DNA of 64,000 nt from an uncultured Lachnotalea sp. (GTDB lineage Bacteria; Bacillota; Clostridia; Lachnospirales; Lachnospiraceae), in NCBI GenBank assembly GCA_947066815.1, contig CAMSZT010000010.1, positions 1-64,000 on the forward strand, written 5' to 3'. This document shows, in pieces, positions 26,772-36,281 of the stretch. How positions within the stretch are numbered: the stretch's first letter is position 1; each line of letters opens with the position of its first letter. Under the pieces are notes generated by a model, which saw only the letters and a program-made list of their open reading frames with translations, was not told where the DNA came from and did no database searches. Both the position numbers and the translations under genes were made by a program.

Positions 26772-29353
26772 TGTTCTTTCCTCCGTCTGTTCTTTATCCG
26801 CCTGTACACATACGGCGCCGCCGTTCCCACAGACAGTCCGATAAACATTGCCGCCACGGCAAACCCTCCTGCCATGTAGATCAGCCGGTTCTGCGAATTC
26901 CATGCTTCCACATAAGTATAAGATACCCCGAAGGTCAGCGCCGCAAACACCGCCGCCATTCCCAGAAGGATCAAAGAGACTTCGCCAAAGTGATAACGCT
27001 TCCGGTCCTCCCTGTCCAGAAAATATCCCAGGGCGACCACCGCCATCCCCAGTACTCCCAGAAGGGCCAGGACGATGCCGGTACCCCGGTATAAGAACGC
27101 CGCCCCCGTAAAAAATGCAACCGCGGGCCCGGACTGATCGATCAGGGGATCCGCGATCTCGTCCACCTCCAGCCGGTCCGCGTGGAGGATATAGGTCTCC
27201 GACTCGATCTGGTTTTCCAGGTTCCTCTCGTCGAGAAGATCGACCGTATCCGAGAGTACGCCGTCCACATAGATCTCCAGCTCCAGCCGTTCAAAGTCTC
27301 CGGTCTCTGTCCTGAGCTCAAATCTGGAAATCCCGGCATTTTGATATTCCAGGCCCTGCCCCATGAAATACTCATAGACATCCGGGGAGAGGCCCGAAAC
27401 TTCGATCCGCCTGGCCTCACTGCCGTCCGCCACCAGATACAGATCCACCTGCGCACCCTCCTCCAGTGCAAAACACCATCCGTTTAAATAGATCTGCTGC
27501 CTGGAGGGCCGCACACAGGGACGTCCGTAAAGGATCTCGATCTGCCGCAGCTCGCTCTCCGTCCCGCTGCTCTCTGCGATCCCCGGGACAGTCCCCCGGT
27601 AATTCACGATCCAGCCCACGGTCTCCGCTATTTTATCTGCCAGAAGGGAGGGATAATAATCCTTCCATTTATTGAACAGAGAAGAATTGACGATCCGCTT
27701 CTGCTTCCGGAGCTGTCCGCCCTCAAAAGCACGCTCCAGCTCCCCCGCCGCCTTTTTGCAAAAATCATCTGCCGCGACCGCGTTTTCATAATATCCTGCC
27801 CGGTCCAGCGCGTCCCGCAGGGCCCACAGGAAATACCCTCCCTCGATCTCTCCGTCATCCTTTCCCGTCCCCCAGGTCTGCCAGCTGCTCTCATACACAG
27901 CCTCGATCTGAGGCTTGATCGAGGCGAGGGAGGGGCTGGCCTCATAGAGTTTTTCCACCGTACTGTGGTTGACCTGCACATATTCGATCTCCTCGTCCTG
28001 TTCGACGGAATAAATCGTATTGATCAGGTTCCCAAAGGCAGAATCATCCAGCTCACTGGTGGTAAAGACCCCATAATGATAGTGGTTGACTGCCCTCAGC
28101 ACTCCGTTGCCGAGCGGGATGCAGAGCAGCGGAAACACAAAAGAGACGGCCTTTATCCAGGATCTCCGGCTCCTGACCTTGTTTTCCAGGACAAAAGCCA
28201 GGACCGTAAATACTACGGCCCCGGCGATAAAGGGCAGCAGCCAGACCGAATCCTCCCGCACGTTCCAGAAAGCCACGGCAAAGACCCCCGCGGCGATCTC
28301 CCACGGGATCAGTTCCCAGAGAGACCGGCTTCTCCGCAGATACACGGCAGACAGGCAGGCGGTCGCCATCATGACCAGAGGAGGGATCACTCCCATGCGG
28401 GACGTCCCCTGCACGTAAGAGCCCCCGTACATCACCGGGAGGAACAGGAGATACACATAGAGGATCCCCTTTACGGCCCGGCCCCGGAACACCTTCCGGA
28501 ACGCCGTCATAAAAACACAGACAGACAGCACATGGAACAGGCCCAGACCCCAGAGAACGGGAAGCCCTATGCCGTGGCACAGAGCGGCGAAAAGCGCATA
28601 CACCGGGCGCTTGATCAGCGTCCGGTTCCCGTAGGCTCCCAGCCACTCGCCCTTCACCAGGCTGACTCCCCATTCCACGAACAGGCTGTCGTCATGGGGA
28701 AGCCCGGAGGTTCCCCACTGGGGAAGCCGGAAATACCACCAAAGATAAAATACAGTCGCCAGACCGCAGACTCCGAGCAGGATCCGGTTCTCCCGGACGT
28801 ATTCCTTCCAGCGCTCCAGATGATGCCCCCTCCTCCTCTGAAAGCGCTTCCGGCAGTACAGGCACAAAAGGATCGCAAGCCCGTAGCCGGCCGTCCCCAG
28901 GAGCAGAAACAGGATCTTGCAGTTCCGGTCCCCCCGCAGGGCCTGTTCGATCTTCTGGATTACGGTCCCCTCGATCCCGATGGTCCCGTCCGCAGCGGGG
29001 ATCAGCCTGCCCGCCTCCAGCTCTTCGCGCCCAAAGCTCCCTGCAGGGATCCCGAGATTATAGATCTTGATCTGATCCACCACGACCGTCCCGGAATCCG
29101 GTGACAGGGTCATCTGCCTCATATCCCGAAATTCCGCCGGGATGAGAAACCTTGCCTGCCCCTCGTAGATCACAGACTTGATGGTCCCTTTGTCGGAATC
29201 CACGGTCAGCCCGATGCTCTCCGCCTCTTCCGTCTCGACCTCCATGCAGACCAGTACATAGGGAATCTGATAATCCCTCACTAAAATGCAGACCGCCAGG
29301 AGCAGATAGAGTCCCAATATCCCAATTGCCGTTTTCTTTTGCAAGTCCTTCAT
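26768..29353 (-). CDS. GT-C type membrane glycosyltransferase (predicted)
   Basis: An 861-residue membrane protein without a named family that I can place firmly. One helix (8-26) is followed by an extracytoplasmic beta-rich domain (about 30-140), then about ten helices between 145 and 440. The acidic loop GLPHDDSLFVEWG (about 218-230) has the DD motif expected of GT-C enzymes. A second extracytoplasmic domain (about 450-730) is followed by a few C-terminal helices. The gene overlaps the next by ATGA and starts 27 bases after the large GT2 gene. I infer that it transfers a sugar from a polyprenyl phosphate carrier to the polymer on the outer face. Alternatively it could be a polymerase. Confidence 0.68.
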   Translation of the reverse strand: MKDLQKKTAIGILGLYLLLAVCILVRDYQIPYVLVCMEVETEEAESIGLTVDSDKGTIKSVIYEGQARFLIPAEFRDMRQMTLSPDSGTVVVDQIKIYNLGIPAGSFGREELEAGRLIPAADGTIGIEGTVIQKIEQALRGDRNCKILFLLLGTAGYGLAILLCLYCRKRFQRRRGHHLERWKEYVRENRILLGVCGLATVFYLWWYFRLPQWGTSGLPHDDSLFVEWGVSLVKGEWLGAYGNRTLIKRPVYALFAALCHGIGLPVLWGLGLFHVLSVCVFMTAFRKVFRGRAVKGILYVYLLFLPVMYGGSYVQGTSRMGVIPPLVMMATACLSAVYLRRSRSLWELIPWEIAAGVFAVAFWNVREDSVWLLPFIAGAVVFTVLAFVLENKVRSRRSWIKAVSFVFPLLCIPLGNGVLRAVNHYHYGVFTTSELDDSAFGNLINTIYSVEQDEEIEYVQVNHSTVEKLYEASPSLASIKPQIEAVYESSWQTWGTGKDDGEIEGGYFLWALRDALDRAGYYENAVAADDFCKKAAGELERAFEGGQLRKQKRIVNSSLFNKWKDYYPSLLADKIAETVGWIVNYRGTVPGIAESSGTESELRQIEILYGRPCVRPSRQQIYLNGWCFALEEGAQVDLYLVADGSEARRIEVSGLSPDVYEYFMGQGLEYQNAGISRFELRTETGDFERLELEIYVDGVLSDTVDLLDERNLENQIESETYILHADRLEVDEIADPLIDQSGPAVAFFTGAAFLYRGTGIVLALLGVLGMAVVALGYFLDREDRKRYHFGEVSLILLGMAAVFAALTFGVSYTYVEAWNSQNRLIYMAGGFAVAAMFIGLSVGTAAPYVYRRIKNRRRKEQ

Positions 29354-29380
29354 TCCTGTTCCTCCAAATCCCCGGACCCT

Positions 29381-31885
29381 CTATGGCAGCTGTACCGGCA
29401 AAGCGCCGCATGAATTCAGTTCCAGCGTCTCCTCTGTCCAGCAGGCCGCTTCCTCTCCGGTTTTCGGATTCCGCATAAACACCCCGATCCAGAACCGCGC
29501 CCCAAGCCTTCTCAGTTCTTCCGGACAGGCTGTCACCGCAAAACCGCTGTTCATCAGGCTGTTTTCCCCTCCGCAGCCTGCCGCCACATCCGGCCGTGCC
29601 TTCCATACCGCCGAGAGCTCCCACAGGGTGCCTGTCTCCGTCTTCAGCAGGATCCCACGCACCCAAAGGTAATTGTCCGGACGGTCCGGCAAAAACGCCC
29701 AACCGGAAATGCGGACGGAATCTTCCGCCTCGACCGTCTCCAGGTTCACCTTCATGTCCTTCGGATCCGCCGTCTTCCCTGTCTCCCGTCTCCGCAGACT
29801 TCCCATTTTCGGAATCTCCTCTTTTTCCAAGGATGCCCGCGGCCACCGATGACCGGAAAGGATGATCGGCCGCTCCTGTCTGCCCCTGGTCTCCAGAAGG
29901 ATACCGACCTGATATTCTCCACCCTCATCGAACCGACAGGCCTCCACGTCGCAGCAGAACCCGGAAAAGGGAATGCCTTTGGAATCCGGAAAGGCGGATG
30001 CCATATCCTTCCGGAATACCTTCTGCGCCTCTACCTCATAGGATTTCCCATTGTTCCCCAAAAATGCCAGGGAGACCTCCGTCTCCAGGGAATGCTCTCC
30101 GCTTCCCTCATAAGCCCATCCGTGCACATGGATCAGGGATCCTGTCTCAAAACTGTCGATATAAAAAGGGATCCCTGTTCCCAGCCTTACATGCTCTGCC
30201 CGAAATTCTTTTACTCTGCCCGGAGCAAAGGCCCTCTTCACCCGGATCCCGTAATCCACGGTTCCTCCGGTCAGATTGGGGCTGTAAAAGGGATCGGCCT
30301 CCCGATACCAGGGATGCTTTCCGTAGAGGAGTTCCCTCTCCCCCCGAAGCCTGTCCGCATTGTCCTCGCCGCGGCTCAGGGATTCATAATGATACAGGAC
30401 CACGTCATTGCGGACGGAATTGTAATATCCCCTCTCATACAGCCTGAGACACAGGTCCACATCATTATACGCCACCGGGATCTCCTCGTCAAATCCTCCG
30501 GCTTCCCAAAATTTCCGGGCGGAAACCAGAAGGCAGGCTCCCGTCACCGCCGAATAATTCCAGGTGATGCGGTTCTTTCCAAAATAATGAACCGCCCGGT
30601 CGTCGGCCCTCTGCAGCCCGTGGCAGGGGCCGGTCTCCAGGCCGACCACTCCCGTGTGCTGCAGCTTATGGCTTTCCGGGTAGAGAAGCTTCGCCCCCAC
30701 CGCCCCGGCATGTTTTAAGGCAGCCTGACCCAGCAGGATATCCAGCCAGTCCCCGGAGCGAACCTCCGTATCGTCATTTAAAAACAAAAGATACTCTCCC
30801 GAGGCGGACGCAGCGCCCCGATCGCACATGGAGGAAAAATTAAAGGGTTCCTTCTTATATAAATACATGCAGTGTTCCCTTTTACAGAGTTCTGTCACAA
30901 GAGTCTTGTTTTCCGGGGAACTCCCGTTATCCACAACGATGATCTCATAATTTTTATAGGCTGTGCGCTTGCGGACCGACAGGACACATCGTCTCAGCAC
31001 CCGGACATTGTCTTTGGAGGGAATGATGACGGAGACCAGCGGCTCCCCCTCCGCCTGATACACCACCCGGTACTGTCCCATATCCGGAACGGATACCGTT
31101 TTTCCGGAAATCCCCCTTCTTGCAAGTGCCTCCTGTCGGACATATCTCAGGGCTTCTGCCCTGCGCCTTTTTCCCTGACGGTCCCGAAACACCGTCTCTC
31201 TGCGCCTTCTCCTGTGGTACAGCACCTTCGGCACATGTCCGATCCTGTGGCTATCACAGTTTTCCGTGAACCTCAACAGAAGATCATAAACCTCCGCCTC
31301 GGATAAACCGGCCCGGATCTCTCCCGCCGCCTCGGCCAAAGACCTTCTGTACAGGGCCAGATGCGCCGCATAGGGGAGATCCATCAGAAGATCCGGGGAC
31401 CAGTCCGGCTTGAAAAAGGGGGAAAAACGCTCCTTTCCGTCCTCCGAGATCTGGTCCTCGTCGCTGTAGAGCAGATCGTGCTCCGGATCCTCCTGCAAAA
31501 CCTTCACCATCTCATAGAGCGCGTCCGGAGCCATCACATCGCCTGCGTCCAGAAAAGCGATAAACTCCCCTTCTGCCTTCTGACCCGGATCCGAGATCAG
31601 CTCCCAGTTCGGATAGGTCTGGTTTTCGACGGATCCCACAGATGCCTGAAGATCCGTCTTCTCCCCGGTTTCCCCGGAAAGAAAAACCGAGATAAGCGGA
31701 AGAGATCCGGACAGCGGATCTTTCTCCCCTGCCTTCTCATTCTCCGCGATCCATCTGTCATAACGGCTTCCAAGCTCCTGCAGCATCCGGGACTTTACAA
31801 ATCCATAGCCTTTTTTCCCGTATTTTTTCCGGATCTGCCGCAGATCGTCATAGGATCCCGTCCTCTTCAAATAGTTCTGATCCAT
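29381..31885 (-). CDS. Two-domain GT2 glycosyltransferase with degenerate first domain
   Basis: An 834-residue protein. The first GT2 region (about 63-270) is short: the usual 30 to 40 residues between the NWELI strand and the FLDAGD metal site are nearly absent, so it may bind sugar without catalysis. The second GT2 domain (about 285-540) is complete, with LVSVIIPSKDN, EIIVVDNGS, FLNDDTEV, NYSAVTGACLLVS and YNDVDLCLRL. Two beta-sandwich segments follow (about 575-700 and 715-834), the second opening with VRISGWAFLPDRPDN, like the accessory N-terminal domain of the other tandem GT2 enzymes. It probably builds the polymer backbone. It lies 18 bases after the kinase-like gene in the same transcript. 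Confidence 0.85.
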   Translation of the reverse strand: MDQNYLKRTGSYDDLRQIRKKYGKKGYGFVKSRMLQELGSRYDRWIAENEKAGEKDPLSGSLPLISVFLSGETGEKTDLQASVGSVENQTYPNWELISDPGQKAEGEFIAFLDAGDVMAPDALYEMVKVLQEDPEHDLLYSDEDQISEDGKERFSPFFKPDWSPDLLMDLPYAAHLALYRRSLAEAAGEIRAGLSEAEVYDLLLRFTENCDSHRIGHVPKVLYHRRRRRETVFRDRQGKRRRAEALRYVRQEALARRGISGKTVSVPDMGQYRVVYQAEGEPLVSVIIPSKDNVRVLRRCVLSVRKRTAYKNYEIIVVDNGSSPENKTLVTELCKREHCMYLYKKEPFNFSSMCDRGAASASGEYLLFLNDDTEVRSGDWLDILLGQAALKHAGAVGAKLLYPESHKLQHTGVVGLETGPCHGLQRADDRAVHYFGKNRITWNYSAVTGACLLVSARKFWEAGGFDEEIPVAYNDVDLCLRLYERGYYNSVRNDVVLYHYESLSRGEDNADRLRGERELLYGKHPWYREADPFYSPNLTGGTVDYGIRVKRAFAPGRVKEFRAEHVRLGTGIPFYIDSFETGSLIHVHGWAYEGSGEHSLETEVSLAFLGNNGKSYEVEAQKVFRKDMASAFPDSKGIPFSGFCCDVEACRFDEGGEYQVGILLETRGRQERPIILSGHRWPRASLEKEEIPKMGSLRRRETGKTADPKDMKVNLETVEAEDSVRISGWAFLPDRPDNYLWVRGILLKTETGTLWELSAVWKARPDVAAGCGGENSLMNSGFAVTACPEELRRLGARFWIGVFMRNPKTGEEAACWTEETLELNSCGALPVQLP

Positions 31886-31903
31886 CGTCTCCTCACATCT
31901 GCC

Positions 31904-33235
31904 CTATCTTTCTTTTGACCCTCTAAAGATCCGTTTTCCCTTTGCACATACCCGCCACCAGAATCTGCTCCTCAGCTGATCCAGATACTGTTTCATCTGC
32001 GCATTTTCGTCTGATAACGCTTTGTTTTCTGCCGACAGGAAATCCCTCCCGGCCGCGAGTTCCTTCTTTTCCGCCTGCAGCTCCCTTAAGGCGGCCGTGA
32101 GCGCCGTCATCTCTTTCTTCCAGGTTCCCGCCATGGCCTCCGCAAAAAACGACACGGTCACGGTTTTCAGCTGTTCCGTCCCGCCCAGTATGAGCTGCGG
32201 ATCCTCTGTGTCGAACACATAAGTCCCGTCCTCCAGGCGCAGGCCGTTGCTCTCTTCCGGGACAAGTGCTCTCTCCCCGCCGGATATCCGGAGTCTCCGG
32301 ACGACTGCCGCCGAAGCCGCCGGGTCGATCCTGAGCCTCTTCGTCCCTTCCGGAAGTTCTGCCCGCACCTCGATCTCCTGTTCCTGATAAAAATACGTTT
32401 TTTTGAGGGAACGCTCCTCACAAAATCCTGTCCCGTCGTCAAAATAAAGCTGAAAGGTCTCCATGCGGCCGGCCAGGAGCATGTCCCTCGCCGGGATCCG
32501 GGGCCGCAGCATGGTCTTCTTCAGTTCCGACAGCGTGTTTTTGTCCCCGGCCACATACTTCTGAAAATTCTCTTCCATTTCCCCGTACATGGAAATGTCC
32601 TCGTCCGAAATCCCCAGCAGGCGGAAGATATGCAGGTCCAGCAGGCCGTCCCGCTTGGTGCTGCCGTGCAGATAATAATGCACCGCCCGATATACGATAT
32701 ACTCAATGGGTACCGGAAAGTCCAGGATCCACTCATAGTCGAGGACCGTCCAGCGCTCCCCCGGCAGGAGATTCCCGAAGATCAGGTCGATGTTGGAGAT
32801 TTTGAAGGACATACAGTCCATGAACCGGGTATTCTTTCCAAATACCTCGTCAAAGGCCTCTGTGTACTGAAAGGGGATATTGTCCGGGAGCCCGTACAGA
32901 AGATCCCGGTACTTTTTGATCTCCTCCACGATATCCAGATAGCGGCCCTTCTGATACAGGACGTCCAGATGATGCTCCAGGGTCTCTCCCCCGACAAATT
33001 CAAATTCCACGCCCTTTTCCAGCTTTCTGCACCGGTTCGGCGCAAAGAGCGTCCCGGCAAAGCTCTCCTCCATCTCGAGAAAATGACGGTAAAGATTTTC
33101 CACATGGCCTTCTGCCTCTTCTGTCAGAGGGAACTTCCTGACAGTCCTCGTCCCGTCCTCCTCCGCGCATATGACCGTTTTGATCCGAAACCTGGCCGCC
33201 CTGTCGCCTGAATATTTACAGTATACCGGATTCAT
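31904..33235 (-). CDS. Kinase-like protein with C-terminal coiled coil (WbdD-like terminator, kinase half)
   Basis: A 443-residue soluble protein. The N-terminal half (about 1-230) has a kinase-like layout: a hinge-like FEFVGGETLEHHL (about 76-88), an NIDLIFGNLLPG segment near 145-157 in the place of the catalytic loop, and VLDYEWILDFPVPIEY (about 163-178) in the place of the metal-binding DFG. A beta-rich region follows (about 255-360), then a coiled coil (about 375-420) and a basic aromatic tail (FWWRV, KGKRIFRG) that could touch the membrane. It overlaps the methyltransferase gene by ATGA. In WbdD of E. coli O8/O9a, methyltransferase, kinase and coiled coil form one protein that caps chains and sets their length. 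The sequence match here is only structural and by order. Confidence 0.65.
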   Translation of the reverse strand: MNPVYCKYSGDRAARFRIKTVICAEEDGTRTVRKFPLTEEAEGHVENLYRHFLEMEESFAGTLFAPNRCRKLEKGVEFEFVGGETLEHHLDVLYQKGRYLDIVEEIKKYRDLLYGLPDNIPFQYTEAFDEVFGKNTRFMDCMSFKISNIDLIFGNLLPGERWTVLDYEWILDFPVPIEYIVYRAVHYYLHGSTKRDGLLDLHIFRLLGISDEDISMYGEMEENFQKYVAGDKNTLSELKKTMLRPRIPARDMLLAGRMETFQLYFDDGTGFCEERSLKKTYFYQEQEIEVRAELPEGTKRLRIDPAASAAVVRRLRISGGERALVPEESNGLRLEDGTYVFDTEDPQLILGGTEQLKTVTVSFFAEAMAGTWKKEMTALTAALRELQAEKKELAAGRDFLSAENKALSDENAQMKQYLDQLRSRFWWRVCAKGKRIFRGSKER

Positions 33236-34155
33236 GGCTTCTCCTCCCTGATAATGACCAAAAATGAATTGGAAAATGCGGGAAACTGCCCCTCCTCGAT
33301 CACCGTGTCAAACACCTTCGCCTCATCGAAGGTCAGAAGGCGCCCCATGTCAAAATTATTAAAATTGTTGTTCAGTTCTCCTGCCTTTGGAAGATAGTCA
33401 TCGGAATAGATGCTCATCGGAAATTTATAATCCGGATAGGGGTAATAAAATTTTTCTACCCTGCAGCCGCAGCGTTTTACGATCTGCTCCAGCCCTTCTT
33501 TTGTAAAGGTGCGGGCATTTTTCGTGTTCCGATAGCCCTCGATCCCTTCATAGACCTCCTGCTTATGATCCTCCACGCATCCCGCCCAGTATTTCAGCCC
33601 GAATTTATTTTCAATGGCCATAATAATCTTCCCGCCCGGCTTTAAATGCCCTTTCAGGGAACACAGGAAATCCTCATAGGGATCCTCCGTCCCCATGTAG
33701 CCGATCGCATATTCAAACACTCCGATCAGGGTGATGATATCATAGGTCTCCGTGAGACCGGCCGAAATGTCCCGGTAATTTCCAAGGAGGATCTCAATAT
33801 TGCCAAGATCCTGATGACGGTAAGCATTGATCATAGAACGCTTTCTCGAAAGGTCGATGCAGGTCACCCTCCCGTACTTTTGGGCCAGTTTCCCCGTGAT
33901 GGCGCCACACCCGGCCCCCACCTCCAGCACGGAGGCCTCTTTGTCATCCTCCATCCAGTCAACGATGTTCTCCCTGTTTGCCGACAGATGGTACAATATG
34001 GCCCAGTCCTGACGTTCTCTTATGACCTCTTCATATCCGGCCGCACTGTGGTTCTTCACGATGTCCAGCAGTTCGTCCTCCACCAGCCCGTCGGAGTAGA
34101 AATCCCTTCCCCCGTAAAACCGGTCATCCAGACGGATCTTTCCTATCATTTCCAT
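33232..34155 (-). CDS. SAM-dependent methyltransferase (WbdD-like terminator, methyltransferase half)
   Basis: A 307-residue class I methyltransferase. Motif I is VLEVGAGCGAITGKLA (residues 76-91), the acidic ribose-binding strand is RVTCIDLSRKR (about 95-105), and motif IV/post-I is YDIITLIGVFEYA (about 137-150). The GGKIIMAIENKFGLKYWAG stretch (about 170-190) is typical of the methyltransferase fused to kinase domains in polysaccharide clusters of Clostridia. It follows the Wzt gene by about 12 bases and is coupled by ATGA to the kinase-like gene. Likely role: methylating the non-reducing end, or a phosphate placed there, to stop chain growth before export. The substrate is an inference. 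Confidence 0.82.
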   Translation of the reverse strand: MEMIGKIRLDDRFYGGRDFYSDGLVEDELLDIVKNHSAAGYEEVIRERQDWAILYHLSANRENIVDWMEDDKEASVLEVGAGCGAITGKLAQKYGRVTCIDLSRKRSMINAYRHQDLGNIEILLGNYRDISAGLTETYDIITLIGVFEYAIGYMGTEDPYEDFLCSLKGHLKPGGKIIMAIENKFGLKYWAGCVEDHKQEVYEGIEGYRNTKNARTFTKEGLEQIVKRCGCRVEKFYYPYPDYKFPMSIYSDDYLPKAGELNNNFNNFDMGRLLTFDEAKVFDTVIEEGQFPAFSNSFLVIIREEKP

Positions 34156-34167
34156 AATCTCCGCTCC

Positions 34168-35433
34168 CTAAACGATCTCTATTTCTGAATCCATGTCATA
34201 AAATCCCACGGAATTTTTATCGGATATCACCGTGATGTTGCAGACGTCATACAACCGGTGGTAGACCTGAAAATCATCCCCGCTGTAGCCGGTACAGCCC
34301 AGGGACAGCAGGTACTCCCCGCCCTGCAGGTTCATGGTCTGGACAAAGGAAGCTGTCCTCGTGCTCCCGGCCGCCGTGTGGTCCACATAGACATGCTCGA
34401 ACATGGTATTGGTGCCAGTGATCTCCGTCCCCCGAAGATCCTTGATCGTAAAGGCAAAGATCGGATTGATGATGTCCTGATGAAACAGGACCTTGAAGCG
34501 GATCGTAAACTTCTCTCCCTTCACAATGCTGTTGGTGATCAGTCCCTTGTCGTCGAGCAGCGCGTAATCGACGATGTGCGCCGCCCCGTCCCCGTATTCG
34601 AGGCAGTCCGGATTGTTGTTTAAACTGTCCTTCCAGAGCGTCCCCCCCGGGATATGTGCCCTCTCCTGCTCCCCGCCGGCTGCCGGGGCCGTGTCAAACT
34701 GATGGACGATCAGCTTTTTGTAGGCGTCGACCACTTCCTTGGGCGCCCCCTCCATGGCCTTCTCGCCCTTGTTCAGCAAAATGACCCTGTCGCAATATTT
34801 GGAAACGCTGCCCAGGTCATGGCTGACAAAGAGGATGGTCTTTCCCAGCTCCTTGAACTCCTCAAACTTTTTGTAGCACTTGGCCTGAAAAAACACGTCC
34901 CCCACCGACAGGGCCTCATCCACGATCAGGATCTCCGGATCGATGTTGATGGCTACGGCAAAAGCCAGCCGCACAAACATGCCGCTGGAGTAGGTTTTGA
35001 CCGGCTGGCGGATAAATTCACCGATATCGGCAAACCGGAGGATCTCCTCCAGCCTTGCGTCGATCTCTTCTCTCCTGAAACCGTTCATCGTGCCGTTGAG
35101 ATATACGTTTTCCAGGCCTGTGTATTCCATATTGAACCCGGCCCCCAACTCCAGGAGGGCCGAGATCCGCCCCTCGATCTCAACCTTCCCCTCTGTCGGG
35201 TTCAGGATCCCGGTGATGATCTTTAACATGGTGGATTTTCCGGAACCGTTGGTGCCGATCAGCCCCACCGTCTCTCCTTTTTGTACGGAAAAGGACATAT
35301 GGTGCAGCGCATAATGCTCCACGTATTTTTTCTTTTTGGATAGACCGAGAGACTCTTTCAGCCGGTCGCTCGGCCTGCTGTATAATTTGTACATCTTGCT
35401 GACGTCTTTTACGTCGATCGCATGTTTGCCCAT
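34168..35433 (-). CDS. wzt: Polysaccharide ABC transporter ATP-binding protein with C-terminal domain
   Basis: A 421-residue ATPase. Walker A is GTNGSGKST (60-68), the signature is YSSGMFVRLAFA (about 160), Walker B is EILIVDEALSVGD (about 175-187), and the switch is FVSHDL (about 213). The nucleotide-binding domain ends near 250. The remaining 170 residues form a beta-rich domain like the Wzt C-terminal domain that, in E. coli O8/O9a, recognises the capped chain end. That links it to the methyltransferase and kinase genes directly downstream. ATG 35433 has GGGGAG six bases away; the alternative ATG 35439 would leave no spacer. It works with the permease encoded just upstream. Confidence 0.92.
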   Translation of the reverse strand: MGKHAIDVKDVSKMYKLYSRPSDRLKESLGLSKKKKYVEHYALHHMSFSVQKGETVGLIGTNGSGKSTMLKIITGILNPTEGKVEIEGRISALLELGAGFNMEYTGLENVYLNGTMNGFRREEIDARLEEILRFADIGEFIRQPVKTYSSGMFVRLAFAVAINIDPEILIVDEALSVGDVFFQAKCYKKFEEFKELGKTILFVSHDLGSVSKYCDRVILLNKGEKAMEGAPKEVVDAYKKLIVHQFDTAPAAGGEQERAHIPGGTLWKDSLNNNPDCLEYGDGAAHIVDYALLDDKGLITNSIVKGEKFTIRFKVLFHQDIINPIFAFTIKDLRGTEITGTNTMFEHVYVDHTAAGSTRTASFVQTMNLQGGEYLLSLGCTGYSGDDFQVYHRLYDVCNITVISDKNSVGFYDMDSEIEIV

Positions 35434-35446
35434 ATCCATCTCCCCA

Positions 35447-36277
35447 CTATAATACGTCCGCAAAATGGACCTTCAGCCGTTTAAAGACCGCTGTCCCCAA
35501 GGCAAACACCGCCAGGGTGAACACCCAGAAATAGATCGTCAGCTTCGGATGCTCCCAGAAATTCACCTTGTATACAAAGACATCCCGGTAGCCGGATGTG
35601 ATATAGTACATGGGGTTCAGCTTAAAAACTGCCTTGACGGCCAACGGGATCTCCATGGTCTCCAGGTTCCACATGATCGGCGTCATCCAGATCCCCACCT
35701 GCAGGATGATGCTGATGATCTGCGTCAGATCCTTAAAAAACACCACCACCGCCGAAGTCGCGTAGGAAAGCCCCAGCACCAACACAAAGGTACAGAAGGA
35801 ATAATAAACAAGCTGCAGGTAATAAAGATCCGGGAACTTCCCGTAGCAGCAGTAAATGACGACGACCAGGACCACAAAGGCCGCATGGACGAACAGCGCC
35901 GAGATGATCTTGATGACCGGCAGGATGCTGATCCGGAACACGACCTTCTTCACCAGATAGGCGTACTCGTTGAGCGTGTTGGTGCCGGCCCCCCAGGCAT
36001 CAGAAAAGAAAAACCAGGGGACGATGCCGGCGATCAGCCACAGGACAAAGGGAACCTCGACCCCCGCTCCCATGGAGATATCCGGCGACTTTAACCCCTT
36101 CTGGAACACAAACCAGTATACCAGCACAGTCACGACCGGCTGGATAAATGCCCAGACCGCGCCGAAATAGGAACCGGCATACCTGGTCTTAAAATCATTT
36201 TTTGCTAATGACCATATCAGCTTCCTCTCCGAACAGATCTCTCTGAGCAGAGGAAACCGCTTCTTTCCTTCTGGCAT
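35447..36277 (-). CDS. wzm: Polysaccharide ABC transporter permease
   Basis: A 276-residue ABC-2 permease with six membrane helices. The N-terminal cytoplasmic KNDFKTRYAGSYFGAVWAFIQP (about 24-46) is the family coupling region. The central LGLSYATSAVVVFFKDLTQI and the GIWMTPIMWN loop are typical of Wzm/TagG proteins. Two copies form the channel with two Wzt subunits and move the finished lipid-linked chain out of the cytoplasm. The gene starts four bases after rmlC and ends 13 bases before the chosen Wzt start. Confidence 0.94.
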   Translation of the reverse strand: MPEGKKRFPLLREICSERKLIWSLAKNDFKTRYAGSYFGAVWAFIQPVVTVLVYWFVFQKGLKSPDISMGAGVEVPFVLWLIAGIVPWFFFSDAWGAGTNTLNEYAYLVKKVVFRISILPVIKIISALFVHAAFVVLVVVIYCCYGKFPDLYYLQLVYYSFCTFVLVLGLSYATSAVVVFFKDLTQIISIILQVGIWMTPIMWNLETMEIPLAVKAVFKLNPMYYITSGYRDVFVYKVNFWEHPKLTIYFWVFTLAVFALGTAVFKRLKVHFADVL

Positions 36278-36281
36278 AAAC

